A stretch of DNA of 13,586 nt from Verrucomicrobiota bacterium (GCA_026397895.1 JAPLTZ010000374.1:1-13586), one strand, 5' to 3'; positions 1-8,192 are shown, counted from the stretch's first letter. Notes: generated by a model not told the origin, from the letters alone. Made by a program: numbers and translations.

Positions 1-266
1 ACGAAGGCCATCCGCAGCGACATCAGGCTTTGTTTCAACAGCGCCGATTCCTGCGGCGAGAGGTTGCCTTTCGTCTTCGCCTCGATCATCTCCAGTTGCT
101 CGATGAAATATTGCGCCGCCGGCAGGTCGCGCATCGTCTCGCCGGTGGAGGGGTTGGCAATCTGGCCGAGCAGCATCAGCGCCATGTTGGTCTGCTGCAT
201 GACCATCTGCGCGAAGGCGGCGGCCAGCATTTCGGGACTGCGGAGATTGGGAGTGATTTCGCTCAT
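1..266 (-). CDS. DUF1844 domain protein, partial (runs off left edge)
   Basis: The gene reads leftward from an ATG at 266-264 and is cut by the window edge after 88 codons. The visible protein starts MSEITPNLRSPEMLAAAF. It continues with a methionine- and glutamine-rich helix (residues 17-33), an NPSTGETMRDL segment (38-48), and a helix with YFIEQLEMIEAKTKGNLS (53-70). This is the pattern of the DUF1844 family, small mostly helical proteins of unknown function found in Acidobacteria, Planctomycetes, Verrucomicrobia and relatives. Its start codon overlaps the stop of the upstream LON-domain gene (ATGA), so the two are probably translationally coupled. No enzymatic motif is visible and the function is unknown. 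The family call rests on recognition of the pattern, not on a search. Confidence 0.8.
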   Translation of the reverse strand, partial: MSEITPNLRSPEMLAAAFAQMVMQQTNMALMLLGQIANPSTGETMRDLPAAQYFIEQLEMIEAKTKGNLSPQESALLKQSLMSLRMAF

Positions 267-940
267 GTCGGTTTTTTGTTTTGCCGCCGGAGGTCGGCGA
301 GCAGGAAGCGGACGAGGTGGTTCAGCCGCATCTCGACATTGACGGTCTCCAAAATTTTCTGCCGCTCATCCGCAACGGACAGCACGGCGCATGAAACCAA
401 ATCCGCCACCTGCGCGGGCGTGGCGAGGTTGTCGAGGTAATGCAGAATGTCCTTCGCCGGCAGGCTGGGCGGCGGCTTTTTCCCCGCGCCTTCGCCGGGT
501 TGCGAAAACACCGGGAACGGAAACGGCAGGCCGAGTTGAAAGCGTTGCGCCAGCAGGTCGCGCACCTGCGTGACGAGCGCGCCGACGGCCGCGCCGTCGC
601 ACGGCGGCGATTCGAGCGTGCGGATGCCGTGGACGCGATACGGGCGGTAGCGCACGGCGGGGGTGAGTTCCACGCGGGTCAGGCCTTGCAGGATGAGATG
701 GGACGTGCCGTCGGCGTGGTTCACCGCCGCGCGGACGAGGCCGAGGCCGGCGACGCCCATGGGCTTTTCGCGGCTGCTGCCGGGCTTTTGCATCGCCACG
801 GCGAACATGCGGTTGCCGGCGAGGACGTCGGCGAGCATCCGGCGGTAGCGCGGCTCAAAGATGTAGAGCGGCAGCAACGCCTGCGGGAACAGCGTCGCGT
901 TCGGCAGGGTCATCACGGCCACTTCGCGGGGCAACTTCAT
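263..940 (-). CDS. LON peptidase substrate-binding domain protein
   Basis: A 225-residue protein made essentially of the LON N-terminal (substrate-binding, PF02190) domain, with no AAA+ ATPase or Ser-Lys protease domain. The hallmark lies at residues 12-36, where LPNATLFPQALLPLYIFEPR precedes YRRML. A central strand region follows (MGVAGLGLVR, 61-70). The C-terminal helical bundle carries the family signature DERQKILETVNVEMRLNHL (191-209). Such stand-alone proteins are usually called peptidase S16 or LON-domain proteins and are thought to bind polypeptides; the physiological role is unclear. Residues 144-160 (SQPGEGAGKKPPPSL) look like a flexible insertion. It is the first gene of a leftward pair, overlapping the DUF1844 gene by four bases. 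It is divergent from gmd, with 108 bases between them, and is probably not functionally tied to the sugar genes. Confidence 0.9.
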   Translation of the reverse strand: MKLPREVAVMTLPNATLFPQALLPLYIFEPRYRRMLADVLAGNRMFAVAMQKPGSSREKPMGVAGLGLVRAAVNHADGTSHLILQGLTRVELTPAVRYRPYRVHGIRTLESPPCDGAAVGALVTQVRDLLAQRFQLGLPFPFPVFSQPGEGAGKKPPPSLPAKDILHYLDNLATPAQVADLVSCAVLSVADERQKILETVNVEMRLNHLVRFLLADLRRQNKKPT

Positions 941-1005
941 GGCGATAACTTACGAGCGCGCGGTGGTTTGGCAAGTCGCGACCCGGTGCGGAAAGAAGTT
1001 AATCC

Positions 1006-1034
1006 TTGCCAGCCGGCAATCCGTTTCTGACATT
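1006..1034 (+). promoter_or_regulatory. Candidate promoter with overlapping inverted repeat, upstream of gmd
   Basis: In the 108-base gap between divergent genes, TTGCCA at 1006-1011 (5/6 to the -35 consensus) is followed after 17 bases by GACATT at 1029-1034 (only 3/6 to the -10 consensus). The -35-like box also forms the left arm of a perfect short inverted repeat, TTGCC-agcc-GGCAA (1006-1019), which could be an operator or chance. The implied leader before the gmd ATG at 1049 would be only a few bases, and no Shine-Dalgarno site is visible. Weak evidence. Confidence 0.22.
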
Positions 1035-1048
1035 CTGCCGTAACAAAT

Positions 1049-2062
1049 ATGTCAAAGCGCGCACTCATCACGGGCATCACCGGCCAGGACGGCTCGTATC
1101 TGGCGGAACTGCTGCTGGCCAAAGGCTACGAGGTTCACGGCATCATCCGCCGCGCCAGCACGTTCAACACGGGGCGGCTCGACCCGATCTATGACGATCC
1201 GCATTCGGGCAAGGCGCGGTTGTTCCTGCATTACGGCGATTTGAGCGATGCGAGCGCGCTGGCGCGGCTCATCGGCAAGATTCAGCCGCAGGAAATCTAC
1301 AATCTCGCGGCGCAGAGCCATGTGCGCGTGAGTTTCGACGCGCCGGAATACACCACGGACATCACGGCCACGGGCACGGTGCGGTTGCTGGAGGCAATCC
1401 GCGAGACCGGAACGAAGCCGCGGTTTTACCAGGCTTCGTCGAGCGAGATGTATGGGCTGGTGCAGGAAGTGCCGCAGACGGAAAAGACGCCGTTCTACCC
1501 GCGCAGCCCGTATGGTTGTGCGAAGGTTTATTCGTATTGGATCACGGTGAACTACCGCGAGTCCTACGGGCTGCACGCGAGCAACGGCATCCTGTTCAAC
1601 CACGAATCGCCCCGGCGCGGCGAGACGTTTGTGACGCGCAAAATCACCCGCGCCGTCGCCGCCATCAAGGCGGGCATGCAGGACAAGCTGTTCCTCGGCA
1701 ACCTCGACGCCAAGCGCGACTGGGGTTACGCGAAGGAATACGTGGAGGCGATGTGGCTGATGTTGCAGCAGGAGAAGCCGGATGATTATGTCATCGCCAC
1801 GAACGAGACGCATTCGGTGCGGGAGTTTCTGGAAGTGGCGTTCGCCCACGTCGGGTTGGATTGGAAGAAATACGTGGAGACTGACCCGCGCTATTTCCGT
1901 CCGGCGGAAGTGGAACTGCTCATCGGCGATTATTCCAAGGCCAAGCGGCAACTGGGCTGGGAGCCGAAGACAAAATTCGTGGAACTCACCAAGCTGATGG
2001 TGGACGCGGACGTGAAGCGGCTGCAAGACCATCTCGCCGGCAAAGGCCGCGTCGCCGGTTGA
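1049..2062 (+). CDS. gmd: GDP-mannose 4,6-dehydratase
   Basis: The 337-residue protein converts GDP-D-mannose to GDP-4-keto-6-deoxy-D-mannose in the cytosol, the first step to GDP-L-fucose, GDP-rhamnose and related sugars. It is an extended SDR with the NAD(P)-binding glycine motif GITGQDG (residues 9-15). The catalytic segment ASSSEMYG (129-136) has Glu133, with Ser131 where many homologues have Thr. The Tyr-X3-Lys pair is Y155/K159 in SPYGCAK. The highly diagnostic [18 protein letters not shown] run (184-201) is intact, as is the [11 protein letters not shown] nucleotide-binding segment (284-294). Length and motifs match full-length Gmd. It stands alone on the plus strand, and its partner fcl lies tail to tail just downstream. 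No Shine-Dalgarno is visible before the ATG, but the N-terminus MSKRALITG is exactly where the family begins. Confidence 0.97.
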   Translation: MSKRALITGITGQDGSYLAELLLAKGYEVHGIIRRASTFNTGRLDPIYDDPHSGKARLFLHYGDLSDASALARLIGKIQPQEIYNLAAQSHVRVSFDAPEYTTDITATGTVRLLEAIRETGTKPRFYQASSSEMYGLVQEVPQTEKTPFYPRSPYGCAKVYSYWITVNYRESYGLHASNGILFNHESPRRGETFVTRKITRAVAAIKAGMQDKLFLGNLDAKRDWGYAKEYVEAMWLMLQQEKPDDYVIATNETHSVREFLEVAFAHVGLDWKKYVETDPRYFRPAEVELLIGDYSKAKRQLGWEPKTKFVELTKLMVDADVKRLQDHLAGKGRVAG

Positions 2063-2067
2063 CGGCG
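2053..2067. terminator. Small GC hairpin between convergent gmd and fcl
   Basis: A perfect 5-bp stem CGCCG/CGGCG with loop GTTGA spans the gmd stop codon and the 6-base gap before the fcl stop codon. It is symmetric, so it could weakly serve both convergent genes. There is no T-run on either side, so it is not a standard intrinsic terminator and may be chance in GC-rich DNA. Confidence 0.18.
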
Positions 2068-2068
2068 G

Positions 2069-3013
2069 CTACTTCTTCGCGGGCGGGCGGGACAGAAAAT
2101 CTTCGTAGGCCAGCCGGATACCGGCGGCCATGTCCACCTGCGGTCGCCAGCCCAAAGCGAACAGCCGGGAGCTGTCCAGCAACTTGCGCGGCATGCCGTC
2201 GGGCTTGGTGGCGTCCCAGACAATTTCACCTTTGAATCCCACGCTGCGCCGCACGGTTTCGGCGAGTTCGCGGATGGTGAGTTCGCGGCCGCAGCCGACG
2301 TTGATGAACTGCTCCTCGCTGTAGTTTTGCATGAGGAAGACGCAGGCACGGGCGAGGTCGTCGGCAAAGAGGAATTCCCGCAAAGGCGCGCCGCTGCCCC
2401 AGCAGGTGACGGTGGGCGCGGCGGCGATTTTGGCCTCGTGGAACTTGCGGATGAGCGCAGGCAGGACGTGGGAGTTCTGCAAATCGTAGTTGTCGTTCGG
2501 CCCATACAGATTGGTCGGCATGGCGCTGATGAAATCGCAGCCGTATTGGCGGCGGTAGGCCTGGCACAGCTTGATGCCGGCAATCTTGGCGATGGCATAC
2601 CACTCGTTGGTGGGTTCGAGCAGGCCGGTGAGGAGACATTCCTCCTTGAGCGGCTGCGGGCCGAGCCGGGGATAAATGCACGAGCTGCCAAGGAACAGGA
2701 GCTTGCGGACCCCGGCCTGATGCGCGCCGTGGATGAGGTGGTTCTGGATGGTGAGGTTTTCGTAGATGAACGCCGCCGGCTGCTGGCTGTTGGCGAGGAT
2801 GCCGCCCACCTTCGCCGCGCCGATGAAGACGAACTCGGGTTTGGCCTCCGCGTAGAATTTCTGCACCGCCGCGGCGTCCAGCAAATTCAATTCGGCGCGG
2901 GTGCGGGTGATGAGGTTTTTGAAGCCCAACCGCCGGAGTTCGCGCACGACCGCGCTGCCCACCATGCCGCGATGGCCGGCGACGAAAATCTGGGATTGTT
3001 CGTGCATCAACAT
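2069..3013 (-). CDS. fcl: GDP-L-fucose synthase (GDP-4-keto-6-deoxymannose 3,5-epimerase/4-reductase)
   Basis: A 314-residue extended SDR that takes the Gmd product to GDP-L-fucose with NADPH, by 3,5-epimerisation and then 4-reduction. The Rossmann motif GHRGMVG lies at residues 13-19. The active-site stretch GSSCIYP (109-115) carries the catalytic Ser and Cys112. The Tyr-X3-Lys pair is Y139/K143 in WYAIAK, and the epimerase His182 sits in QNSHVLPALI (179-188). The NLYGPNDNYD segment (168-177) is typical. All catalytic residues expected from the E. coli enzyme appear to be present. Two starts are possible: ATG at 3013 (MLMHEQ) or the ATG six bases downstream, and neither has a clear ribosome site. 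The gene converges on gmd and diverges from the YfhO-like gene with a 123-base gap. Confidence 0.96.
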   Translation of the reverse strand: MLMHEQSQIFVAGHRGMVGSAVVRELRRLGFKNLITRTRAELNLLDAAAVQKFYAEAKPEFVFIGAAKVGGILANSQQPAAFIYENLTIQNHLIHGAHQAGVRKLLFLGSSCIYPRLGPQPLKEECLLTGLLEPTNEWYAIAKIAGIKLCQAYRRQYGCDFISAMPTNLYGPNDNYDLQNSHVLPALIRKFHEAKIAAAPTVTCWGSGAPLREFLFADDLARACVFLMQNYSEEQFINVGCGRELTIRELAETVRRSVGFKGEIVWDATKPDGMPRKLLDSSRLFALGWRPQVDMAAGIRLAYEDFLSRPPAKK

Positions 3014-3033
3014 GGGGCGGAGTTTGGTTCAAG

Positions 3034-3048
3034 CGCCCGAGACGGGCG
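3034..3048. repeat. Perfect 6-bp inverted repeat in the fcl/YfhO divergent region
   Basis: CGCCCG-aga-CGGGCG forms a 6-bp stem with a 3-base loop about 20 bases upstream of the fcl start codon. In the fcl direction it would lie in the 5' leader as a hairpin. In the plus direction it is upstream of the YfhO-like gene. It has no T-run. It could be a leader hairpin, an operator or chance. Confidence 0.3.
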
Positions 3049-3074
3049 AGCAAAAATCGGCGGGAAGTTTGGGG

Positions 3075-3102
3075 TTGGCCTGATGGGAATTTCCAGTATT
3101 GT
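3075..3102 (+). promoter_or_regulatory. Candidate promoter for the YfhO/ThDP/radical SAM operon
   Basis: TTGGCC at 3075-3080 (4/6) and TATTGT at 3097-3102 (4/6) are separated by 16 bases, giving a predicted leader of roughly 28 bases before the ATG at 3137. It is the best sigma-70-like pair in the 123-base divergent gap. The match is modest and the local promoter consensus for this lineage is not known. Confidence 0.25.
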
Positions 3103-3136
3103 TGCCGGGCTTTCACAGCGAAAACCGGTTTGAATT

Positions 3137-6100
3137 ATGGCCGCCAATAAAACGCCAAATGTTTCCCCCGCCGCGCCCCGGCGTGATTTTTTGATCCTGC
3201 TGGTCTGCCTGCTGGGCGTGATGGCGGTGCTGTTCGCCCGGAGTTTCCGGCCGGAGATGGTCTGCTTCGACAACGACGGCCCGTTAGGAGCGCGGTTGCC
3301 GGCGCAGGCCAAACTCCCGGATGGATTCAGCGGGCTGTGGATGAATCTGAACTGGCTGGGAACGGAAGGGGTCGCGGCTGTGAGTCTTTCGGGTATTGCC
3401 CAGTGGCTGCTGGGGCCGTTGATTTATGCCAAGTTTTGGATTCCGCTGGCGTGTGTCTTTCTGGGGATGAGCGCCTGGGCGTTCTGCCGGGCACTGAAAT
3501 TTTCGCCGTGGGCGTGCGTGCTGGGCGGATTGATTGCGGCGCTACATTCCGACCCGTTCTCCAACGCCTGCTGGGGGCAGGTGTCGCGCCCGATGTCTTT
3601 CGCCTCGATGTTTCTGGCGCTGGCGGCGTTGCAGGCGGGCGCGGGCTGGCGGGCTTGGGTGAGAGTGATGCTGGCAGGCATGGCGGTAGGCTTGGGCATC
3701 ATGGAAGGCTTCGATGTCGGGGCGCTGTTCAGCCTGGTGGCGGGGCTGTATGTGCTTTTTCAAGCACTGGTGAATCGCGAAGGCCATCCCGCCGGGCGGT
3801 TGGTTTGGGGTGGGATGCGCTTGGCGGTGGTCGTGGTTTTTTCGGCGTTTCTGGCGGCACAGGCATTGTCCGGTCTAATCGACACACAGGTCAAAGGCGT
3901 GGCGGGCATGTCGGAAAATGCGGAGAACAAGCAGCAACGGTGGGACTGGGCCACGCTCTACAGCGTGCCGAAGATGGAAATCCTCACCACCTTCTTCCCC
4001 GGCATTTTCGGCTACCGCATCAACACGCCGGAGGGCGGCCAGTATTGGGGCACGGCGGGTCGTGATCCGGCGTGGAACACCTATTTTGAATCCGGCAAAC
4101 AGGGCGCGCCGCCGCCGGGCGGCCCGCGCGCCGTCGGGGCGGTGGGCAATTACGCCGGGCAACTGACCTTGGTTCTGGCCGTGCTGGCGCTGGCGCAAAC
4201 GTTCCGCCGGAAAGACTCCGTCTATTCTCCCGCCGAGCGGAAATTCATCTGGTTCTGGGGCGCGCTGGCGGTCATCGCGCCGCTGCTGATGTTCGGGCGG
4301 TATGCGCCGTTCTACAAATTTTTCTACATGCTGCCCTACGCCTCGACCATCCGGAATCCGGGCAAGTTCGGCCACCTGTTCGACGCCGCGCTCATCGTCC
4401 TCGCGCTGTATGGCGCGCACGGACTTTGCCGGCGGCTGGCGGCCACGCCCGGCGCGCCGGTGCGCGGGCTGGCGAACCAATGGCAATGGTGGCGGAAAAA
4501 TTCCCCGGCGTTTGAACGCCGCTGGTTCATCGGCTCGCTCATTGCCGCCGCCGCCGCAGTGATTGGCTGGATGATTTACGCCTCGTCCGCCACCGCGCTG
4601 AAAAAATACCTCATCTACATCGAATTCGATCCCGCCAGCGCGGCGGACATCGCGCAGTTCAGCATCCGGCAAGCCGGCTGGTTCGCGCTGTTCCTGCCGC
4701 TGTCGCTGGGCGCGGTGGCGCTGGTGATGAGCGGATATTTTGCCGGCGCGCGGGCGAAATTCGGCGCGGCGCTGCTCGGCACGATTTTGGTTTTCGATCT
4801 GGGCCGCGCGCACCAGCCATGGATTGTCCATTGGGACTGGCAGCAAAAATACGCCTCCAACCCGGTGCTCGACAAACTTCGCGACCACGCCCACGAACAG
4901 CGCGTCGTCGGGCTGCCGCAATGGATTCCCGGCGCGTTTCAGATTACGGAGCAAGCCCGCGGCCTGGAGCAATACCTCGACCAGCTCTACCGCATCGAGT
5001 GGGCGCAACACCATTTCCTCTACTACGACATCCAGTCGCTCGACGTCATCCAGATGCCGCGCCCGCCGGAGGACATGGTCGCGTTTGAGGGCGCGCTGCG
5101 GGTGCATTCCGGCGACACCTTGTGGCGGCAATCCCGCCAATGGGAACTGACCAACACCCGTTACATCATCGCCATGGCCGGCTTCGTGGACCTCTTCAAC
5201 AAACAATTCGACCCCGGCCGCGAACGCTTCCGCATCGCCGACACCTTCGCCATCGTGCCCAAGCCCGGCGTGGCGCGCATCTCCAAGCTGGAGGAACTGA
5301 CGGCGGAATTTTCCACCAACGCCCCGTATGCGCTCATCGAATTCACCGGCGCCCTGCCGCGCGCCAAGCTCTACACCCACTGGCAGGTGATGACCAACGA
5401 CCAAGCCGCGCTGGATACGCTCGCCAGCCCCGCGTTCAACCCCGCGCAGACCGTCCTCATCGCCGCCGGCCCCGCCGCGCCCGCCAGCGTCGGCACCAAC
5501 CAGGACGCCGGTTCGGTGACAATCAAAAGCTATTCGCCGCGCCGCATCGAGCTGAGCGCGGTCGCCGCCGCGCCGTCCGTGCTGCTGTTCAACGAGCGCA
5601 TCGCACCCAACTGGCGGGTGACCGTGGACGGCAAGCCGGAGACGTTGTTGCGCTGCAATTATCTCATGCGCGGCGTCCATCTCGAACCCGGAACGCACGC
5701 GGTGGAGTTCCGCTACACGCCGCCAACCACGTTCCTGAAAATCAGCCTCGTCGCCATGGCGGTGGGCGCGTTGCTGCTGGCGTTGCTTTGGTGGACCGCG
5801 CGCAAGCCCGCCCCGGCAGCGGTGCGCGAGGTGGTGAAGGATTTGCCAGCCATCTCGCTGGTGCCGCTGGGGCAAGCGCCCGCCGGCGCGCTTCACGCCT
5901 GGTCGGCGGCAGGACGGCGGCTGTGGTTTCTGCCGTTCGGCGGCTTTCGCGACGCGCATCCCGACAAGTGGAACTGGTCGCGGTTTCACATTGATTGGCT
6001 GCGGCATTTTGCCAGACAGATGGGACTGGAATCGCCCATCACCAAGCCGGAGGATTTGTTGTTCGATTACCCGGCAATCCGCGAGCCGGTGATGCCGGAT

Positions 6101-6580
6101 TGGAAGTGCGATGTGCTGGTCATCAACGCCCGCCCCGGCAGCGGCCAGTTGAAGGCGTATCGCAACGCGGGTTCGCTGAAGCATCGTTTTTGGCAGCGCT
6201 TCGGCAAAGGCGGCGTGGAGGTGCATCAGGAAGACGATTTCATGTCGCCGGTCATCGCGCAACTCATCGCCGCCGGCCACAATGTGGTGACGACGCAGCC
6301 GTATCGGCCCAAGGCCGGCGACAGCCGGCCGATTCCGCCCTGCACCGCAGACAACAACTTGACGGTGACGGGCATCGGCAATCTGTCGTTGCGCTGCAAA
6401 TATATCGTGATGGTGGCCACCGGGCCGATGTGGCCGACGTTGAACGTGTGGAATGTTGACAGCATCAAACTCCGCATTACCCTGCTTGACCGGGAGCAAC
6501 TGAATCTCCCTGGCAACATCGTCCAAGTGAGCACGATTGAAGCTGCGGTTGCGGCGTTGAAAAAAGAAAGCCTGCTATGA
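3137..6580 (+). CDS. YfhO-like multi-spanning membrane protein with fused C-terminal soluble domain
   Basis: A very large 1147-residue protein. The first hydrophobic helix is at residues 17-34. Further transmembrane segments are evident at about 92-118, 125-136, 155-168, 176-209, 228-246, 340-353, 369-386, 414-430, 463-481, 513-533 and 543-553. A non-membrane region at about 557-860 follows, ending in NYLMRGVHLEPGTHAVEFRY (841-860) and a last helix (866-886). This layout and the R/G-V-x-L-x-P-G-x-H-x-V-E-F-x-Y ending resemble the YfhO family (GT-C-like, implicated in sugar transfer onto cell-envelope polymers). An extra soluble domain of about 220 residues (925-1147) follows. It includes FHIDWLRHFARQMGL (950-964), VINARPGSGQLKAYR (995-1009) and IGNLSLRCKYIVMVATGP (1080-1097), which looks like the nucleotide-binding half of a GT-B glycosyltransferase. 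The stop overlaps the next start (ATGA). The membrane-family call is fairly sure; the C-terminal call is tentative. Confidence 0.75.
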   Translation: MAANKTPNVSPAAPRRDFLILLVCLLGVMAVLFARSFRPEMVCFDNDGPLGARLPAQAKLPDGFSGLWMNLNWLGTEGVAAVSLSGIAQWLLGPLIYAKFWIPLACVFLGMSAWAFCRALKFSPWACVLGGLIAALHSDPFSNACWGQVSRPMSFASMFLALAALQAGAGWRAWVRVMLAGMAVGLGIMEGFDVGALFSLVAGLYVLFQALVNREGHPAGRLVWGGMRLAVVVVFSAFLAAQALSGLIDTQVKGVAGMSENAENKQQRWDWATLYSVPKMEILTTFFPGIFGYRINTPEGGQYWGTAGRDPAWNTYFESGKQGAPPPGGPRAVGAVGNYAGQLTLVLAVLALAQTFRRKDSVYSPAERKFIWFWGALAVIAPLLMFGRYAPFYKFFYMLPYASTIRNPGKFGHLFDAALIVLALYGAHGLCRRLAATPGAPVRGLANQWQWWRKNSPAFERRWFIGSLIAAAAAVIGWMIYASSATALKKYLIYIEFDPASAADIAQFSIRQAGWFALFLPLSLGAVALVMSGYFAGARAKFGAALLGTILVFDLGRAHQPWIVHWDWQQKYASNPVLDKLRDHAHEQRVVGLPQWIPGAFQITEQARGLEQYLDQLYRIEWAQHHFLYYDIQSLDVIQMPRPPEDMVAFEGALRVHSGDTLWRQSRQWELTNTRYIIAMAGFVDLFNKQFDPGRERFRIADTFAIVPKPGVARISKLEELTAEFSTNAPYALIEFTGALPRAKLYTHWQVMTNDQAALDTLASPAFNPAQTVLIAAGPAAPASVGTNQDAGSVTIKSYSPRRIELSAVAAAPSVLLFNERIAPNWRVTVDGKPETLLRCNYLMRGVHLEPGTHAVEFRYTPPTTFLKISLVAMAVGALLLALLWWTARKPAPAAVREVVKDLPAISLVPLGQAPAGALHAWSAAGRRLWFLPFGGFRDAHPDKWNWSRFHIDWLRHFARQMGLESPITKPEDLLFDYPAIREPVMPDWKCDVLVINARPGSGQLKAYRNAGSLKHRFWQRFGKGGVEVHQEDDFMSPVIAQLIAAGHNVVTTQPYRPKAGDSRPIPPCTADNNLTVTGIGNLSLRCKYIVMVATGPMWPTLNVWNVDSIKLRITLLDREQLNLPGNIVQVSTIEAAVAALKKESLL

Positions 6581-7101
6581 CATACAAGGATTCGCTCACC
6601 CAAGCCATGCACCAGCTGGCCGAAGACCCCAAAGTGGTGTTCATCGGCTACGGCATCCGCTGTGGCGGGCAGGCCGCCGGCACGCTCAAGGGCATCCCGG
6701 AAGCGCAACTGATTGAAACGCCCGTGGCGGAAAACCTCATGGTGGCGCTGGGCATCGGGCTGGCATTGAAAGGCTACAAGCCGGTGGTCTTCATCGAGCG
6801 GTTTGATTTCATCCTGAACGCCCTCGACGCCATCGTGAACCACCTCGACAAGATCAACACCATGTCGCGCGGCGAGTTCAAGCCGACCATGATTCTGCGG
6901 GTGGTGACGGGCAATCGTCTGAAACCCCTCTTCACCGGCGAGACCCACACGCAGGATTTCTCCGAGGCCGTCGCCAAAATGGTCACCTTCCCCGTGATCG
7001 GCCTGCGCGAAGCCGGCCAGATTGGCGAACAATACGCGGCGGCCAAGGCGCGGCTGGTGGACACCTCCACCATGCTCGTCGAATACAAGGATCTGATCTG
7101 A
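6577..7101 (+). CDS. ThDP-dependent enzyme, pyrimidine-binding (E1 beta / transketolase-Pyr-like) subunit
   Basis: A 174-residue protein consisting of little more than the transketolase pyrimidine-binding domain. The segment IETPVAENLMVALGIGLALK (46-65), followed by GYKPVVFIERFDFILNALD (66-84), matches E1-beta enzymes. E52 sits where the ThDP-activating glutamate is found. GETHTQDF (121-128) occupies the usual active-site loop with a histidine. The C-terminal transketolase domain of E1-beta (normally making a protein of about 320 residues) is absent, and the protein stops naturally at VEYKDLI. It should pair with the 209-residue pyrophosphate-domain protein encoded at 8189-8818, so that ThDP is held between the two subunits. 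It overlaps the upstream YfhO-like gene by four bases and the downstream radical SAM gene by one (TGATG). The acceptor and donor substrates are unknown; a role in glycan or nucleotide-sugar synthesis is inferred from context. Confidence 0.85.
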   Translation: MTYKDSLTQAMHQLAEDPKVVFIGYGIRCGGQAAGTLKGIPEAQLIETPVAENLMVALGIGLALKGYKPVVFIERFDFILNALDAIVNHLDKINTMSRGEFKPTMILRVVTGNRLKPLFTGETHTQDFSEAVAKMVTFPVIGLREAGQIGEQYAAAKARLVDTSTMLVEYKDLI

Positions 7102-8192
7102 TGAAACACAACAAATACAGCGACCTCAAAATCCTCGCCTTCCCGGACAAGATCGCCGCCTTTCAAGAAGGCCGGATTACCGCGCCGATTTACGTCCGCA
7201 TCAAGCCGACCAACCGCTGCAACCACGGCTGCCGCTTCTGCTGCTACAGCGACGGCACCAAGCGCCCCAAAGACCGCGCCGACCTGCACCTCCAAGCCTC
7301 GATGCACGAGTCCATGCGGGAACAGGACGTGATGCCGCTGGCCAAGGCCGTCGAACTGCTCAACGACCTCCGCGACATGGGCACAAAAGCCGTCACGTTC
7401 TCCGGCGGCGGCGAACCGCTGCTGCACCCGGAAATCGTCGCCATCATGAACACCGCTCTCGCCAACGGGCTGGACCTCTCCATCATCACCAACGGCCAGT
7501 TGCTTTCCGGCGAGCGCGCGCAGGTTTTGGCGAAGGCCAAGTGGGTGCGCGTCTCCATTGACTACACCACCGCGAAGCAGATGGTGGACTCTCGCAACGT
7601 TGCCGACCGCAGCTTCGACCAGGTGTTGGACAACCTGCGCAACTTTTCCAAGATCAAGAGCAGCGACACCGACCCCGGCATCAATTTCAACGTCACCGGC
7701 TACAACTACGAGGGGCTGCTACCGTTCGCGAAAACGCTCAAGGATTGCGGCGTCGAGAACGTCCGCTTCTCCCCGGTTTACGTCTCCAACTTCCGGGAAT
7801 ACCACGAACCCATCGCGCCGCGCGTCCGGGAACAGTTGCGGGAAATCCAAGCCATCTGCGACGACCGGTTCAGCGTGAACAGCACTTACGATCTGGACAG
7901 TCCCAGCAAGTCGCCGAACCGCGCTTTCACCCGCTGCCTCTACATGCAGACCGTGCCGGTCGTGGGCGCCGACCTGAACGTATACGCCTGCCACAACACC
8001 GCCTATTCCGAACACGGAAAAATCGGCTCGATGCGCGACCGCAGCTTCAAGCAGCTCTGGTTCAGCGAAGACGCCAAGAAAGCCTTTTGCTCCCTGAACC
8101 CCAGCGTGGTCTGCCGGCACGAATGCGCCAACCATCACAAGGTCGAACTGTTCAACACGCTCGCCCACGCCAGCCTCGACAACTTCGTATGA
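7101..8192 (+). CDS. Radical SAM/SPASM domain protein
   Basis: The 363-residue protein has the radical SAM cluster motif C40-X3-C44-X2-C47 in NRCNHGCRFCCYS (38-50), which binds the [4Fe-4S] cluster that cleaves S-adenosylmethionine. The SAM-binding SGGGEP motif lies at 101-106 and the later strand ITNGQLL at 129-135. The C-terminal part has cysteines at 279, 297, 330, 338 and 342, with the arrangement DLNVYACHNT...HGKIGSM...QLW...CRHEC. This is a SPASM-type region for auxiliary Fe-S clusters. The start is well supported: AAGGA at 7087-7091 lies nine bases upstream and the ATG overlaps the previous stop. It is sandwiched between the two ThDP subunits and overlaps the second by four bases (ATGA). 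SPASM enzymes are best known for peptide maturation but also act on sugars such as aminoglycosides. No precursor-peptide gene is seen nearby, so a small-molecule or sugar substrate is more likely here. Confidence 0.93.
   Translation: MKHNKYSDLKILAFPDKIAAFQEGRITAPIYVRIKPTNRCNHGCRFCCYSDGTKRPKDRADLHLQASMHESMREQDVMPLAKAVELLNDLRDMGTKAVTFSGGGEPLLHPEIVAIMNTALANGLDLSIITNGQLLSGERAQVLAKAKWVRVSIDYTTAKQMVDSRNVADRSFDQVLDNLRNFSKIKSSDTDPGINFNVTGYNYEGLLPFAKTLKDCGVENVRFSPVYVSNFREYHEPIAPRVREQLREIQAICDDRFSVNSTYDLDSPSKSPNRAFTRCLYMQTVPVVGADLNVYACHNTAYSEHGKIGSMRDRSFKQLWFSEDAKKAFCSLNPSVVCRHECANHHKVELFNTLAHASLDNFV

Noticed and set aside
1052..2032. 326-residue minus-strand frame opposite gmd
   Set aside because: The plus-strand product is a complete Gmd with all catalytic motifs; the antisense frame has no motif and is a shadow.
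3875..6526. 883-residue open frame on the minus strand
   Set aside because: It lies entirely opposite the YfhO-like gene and its translation is rich in Arg, His, Gln and Gly with no recognisable domain, the usual mirror of a GC-rich gene. The plus-strand protein has clear membrane helices and family motifs.
7745..8188. In-frame N-terminal extension of the ThDP alpha subunit (frame open from 7745)
   Set aside because: The extra 148 residues are Arg/Pro-rich out-of-frame reading of the radical SAM gene. The ATG at 8189 overlapping its stop (ATGA) gives the expected N-terminus.
7101..8192. Radical SAM maturase of a ribosomal peptide (RiPP) cluster
   Set aside because: I found no small precursor-like open frame, RRE domain, protease or peptide exporter next to it; the gaps on both sides are overlaps.
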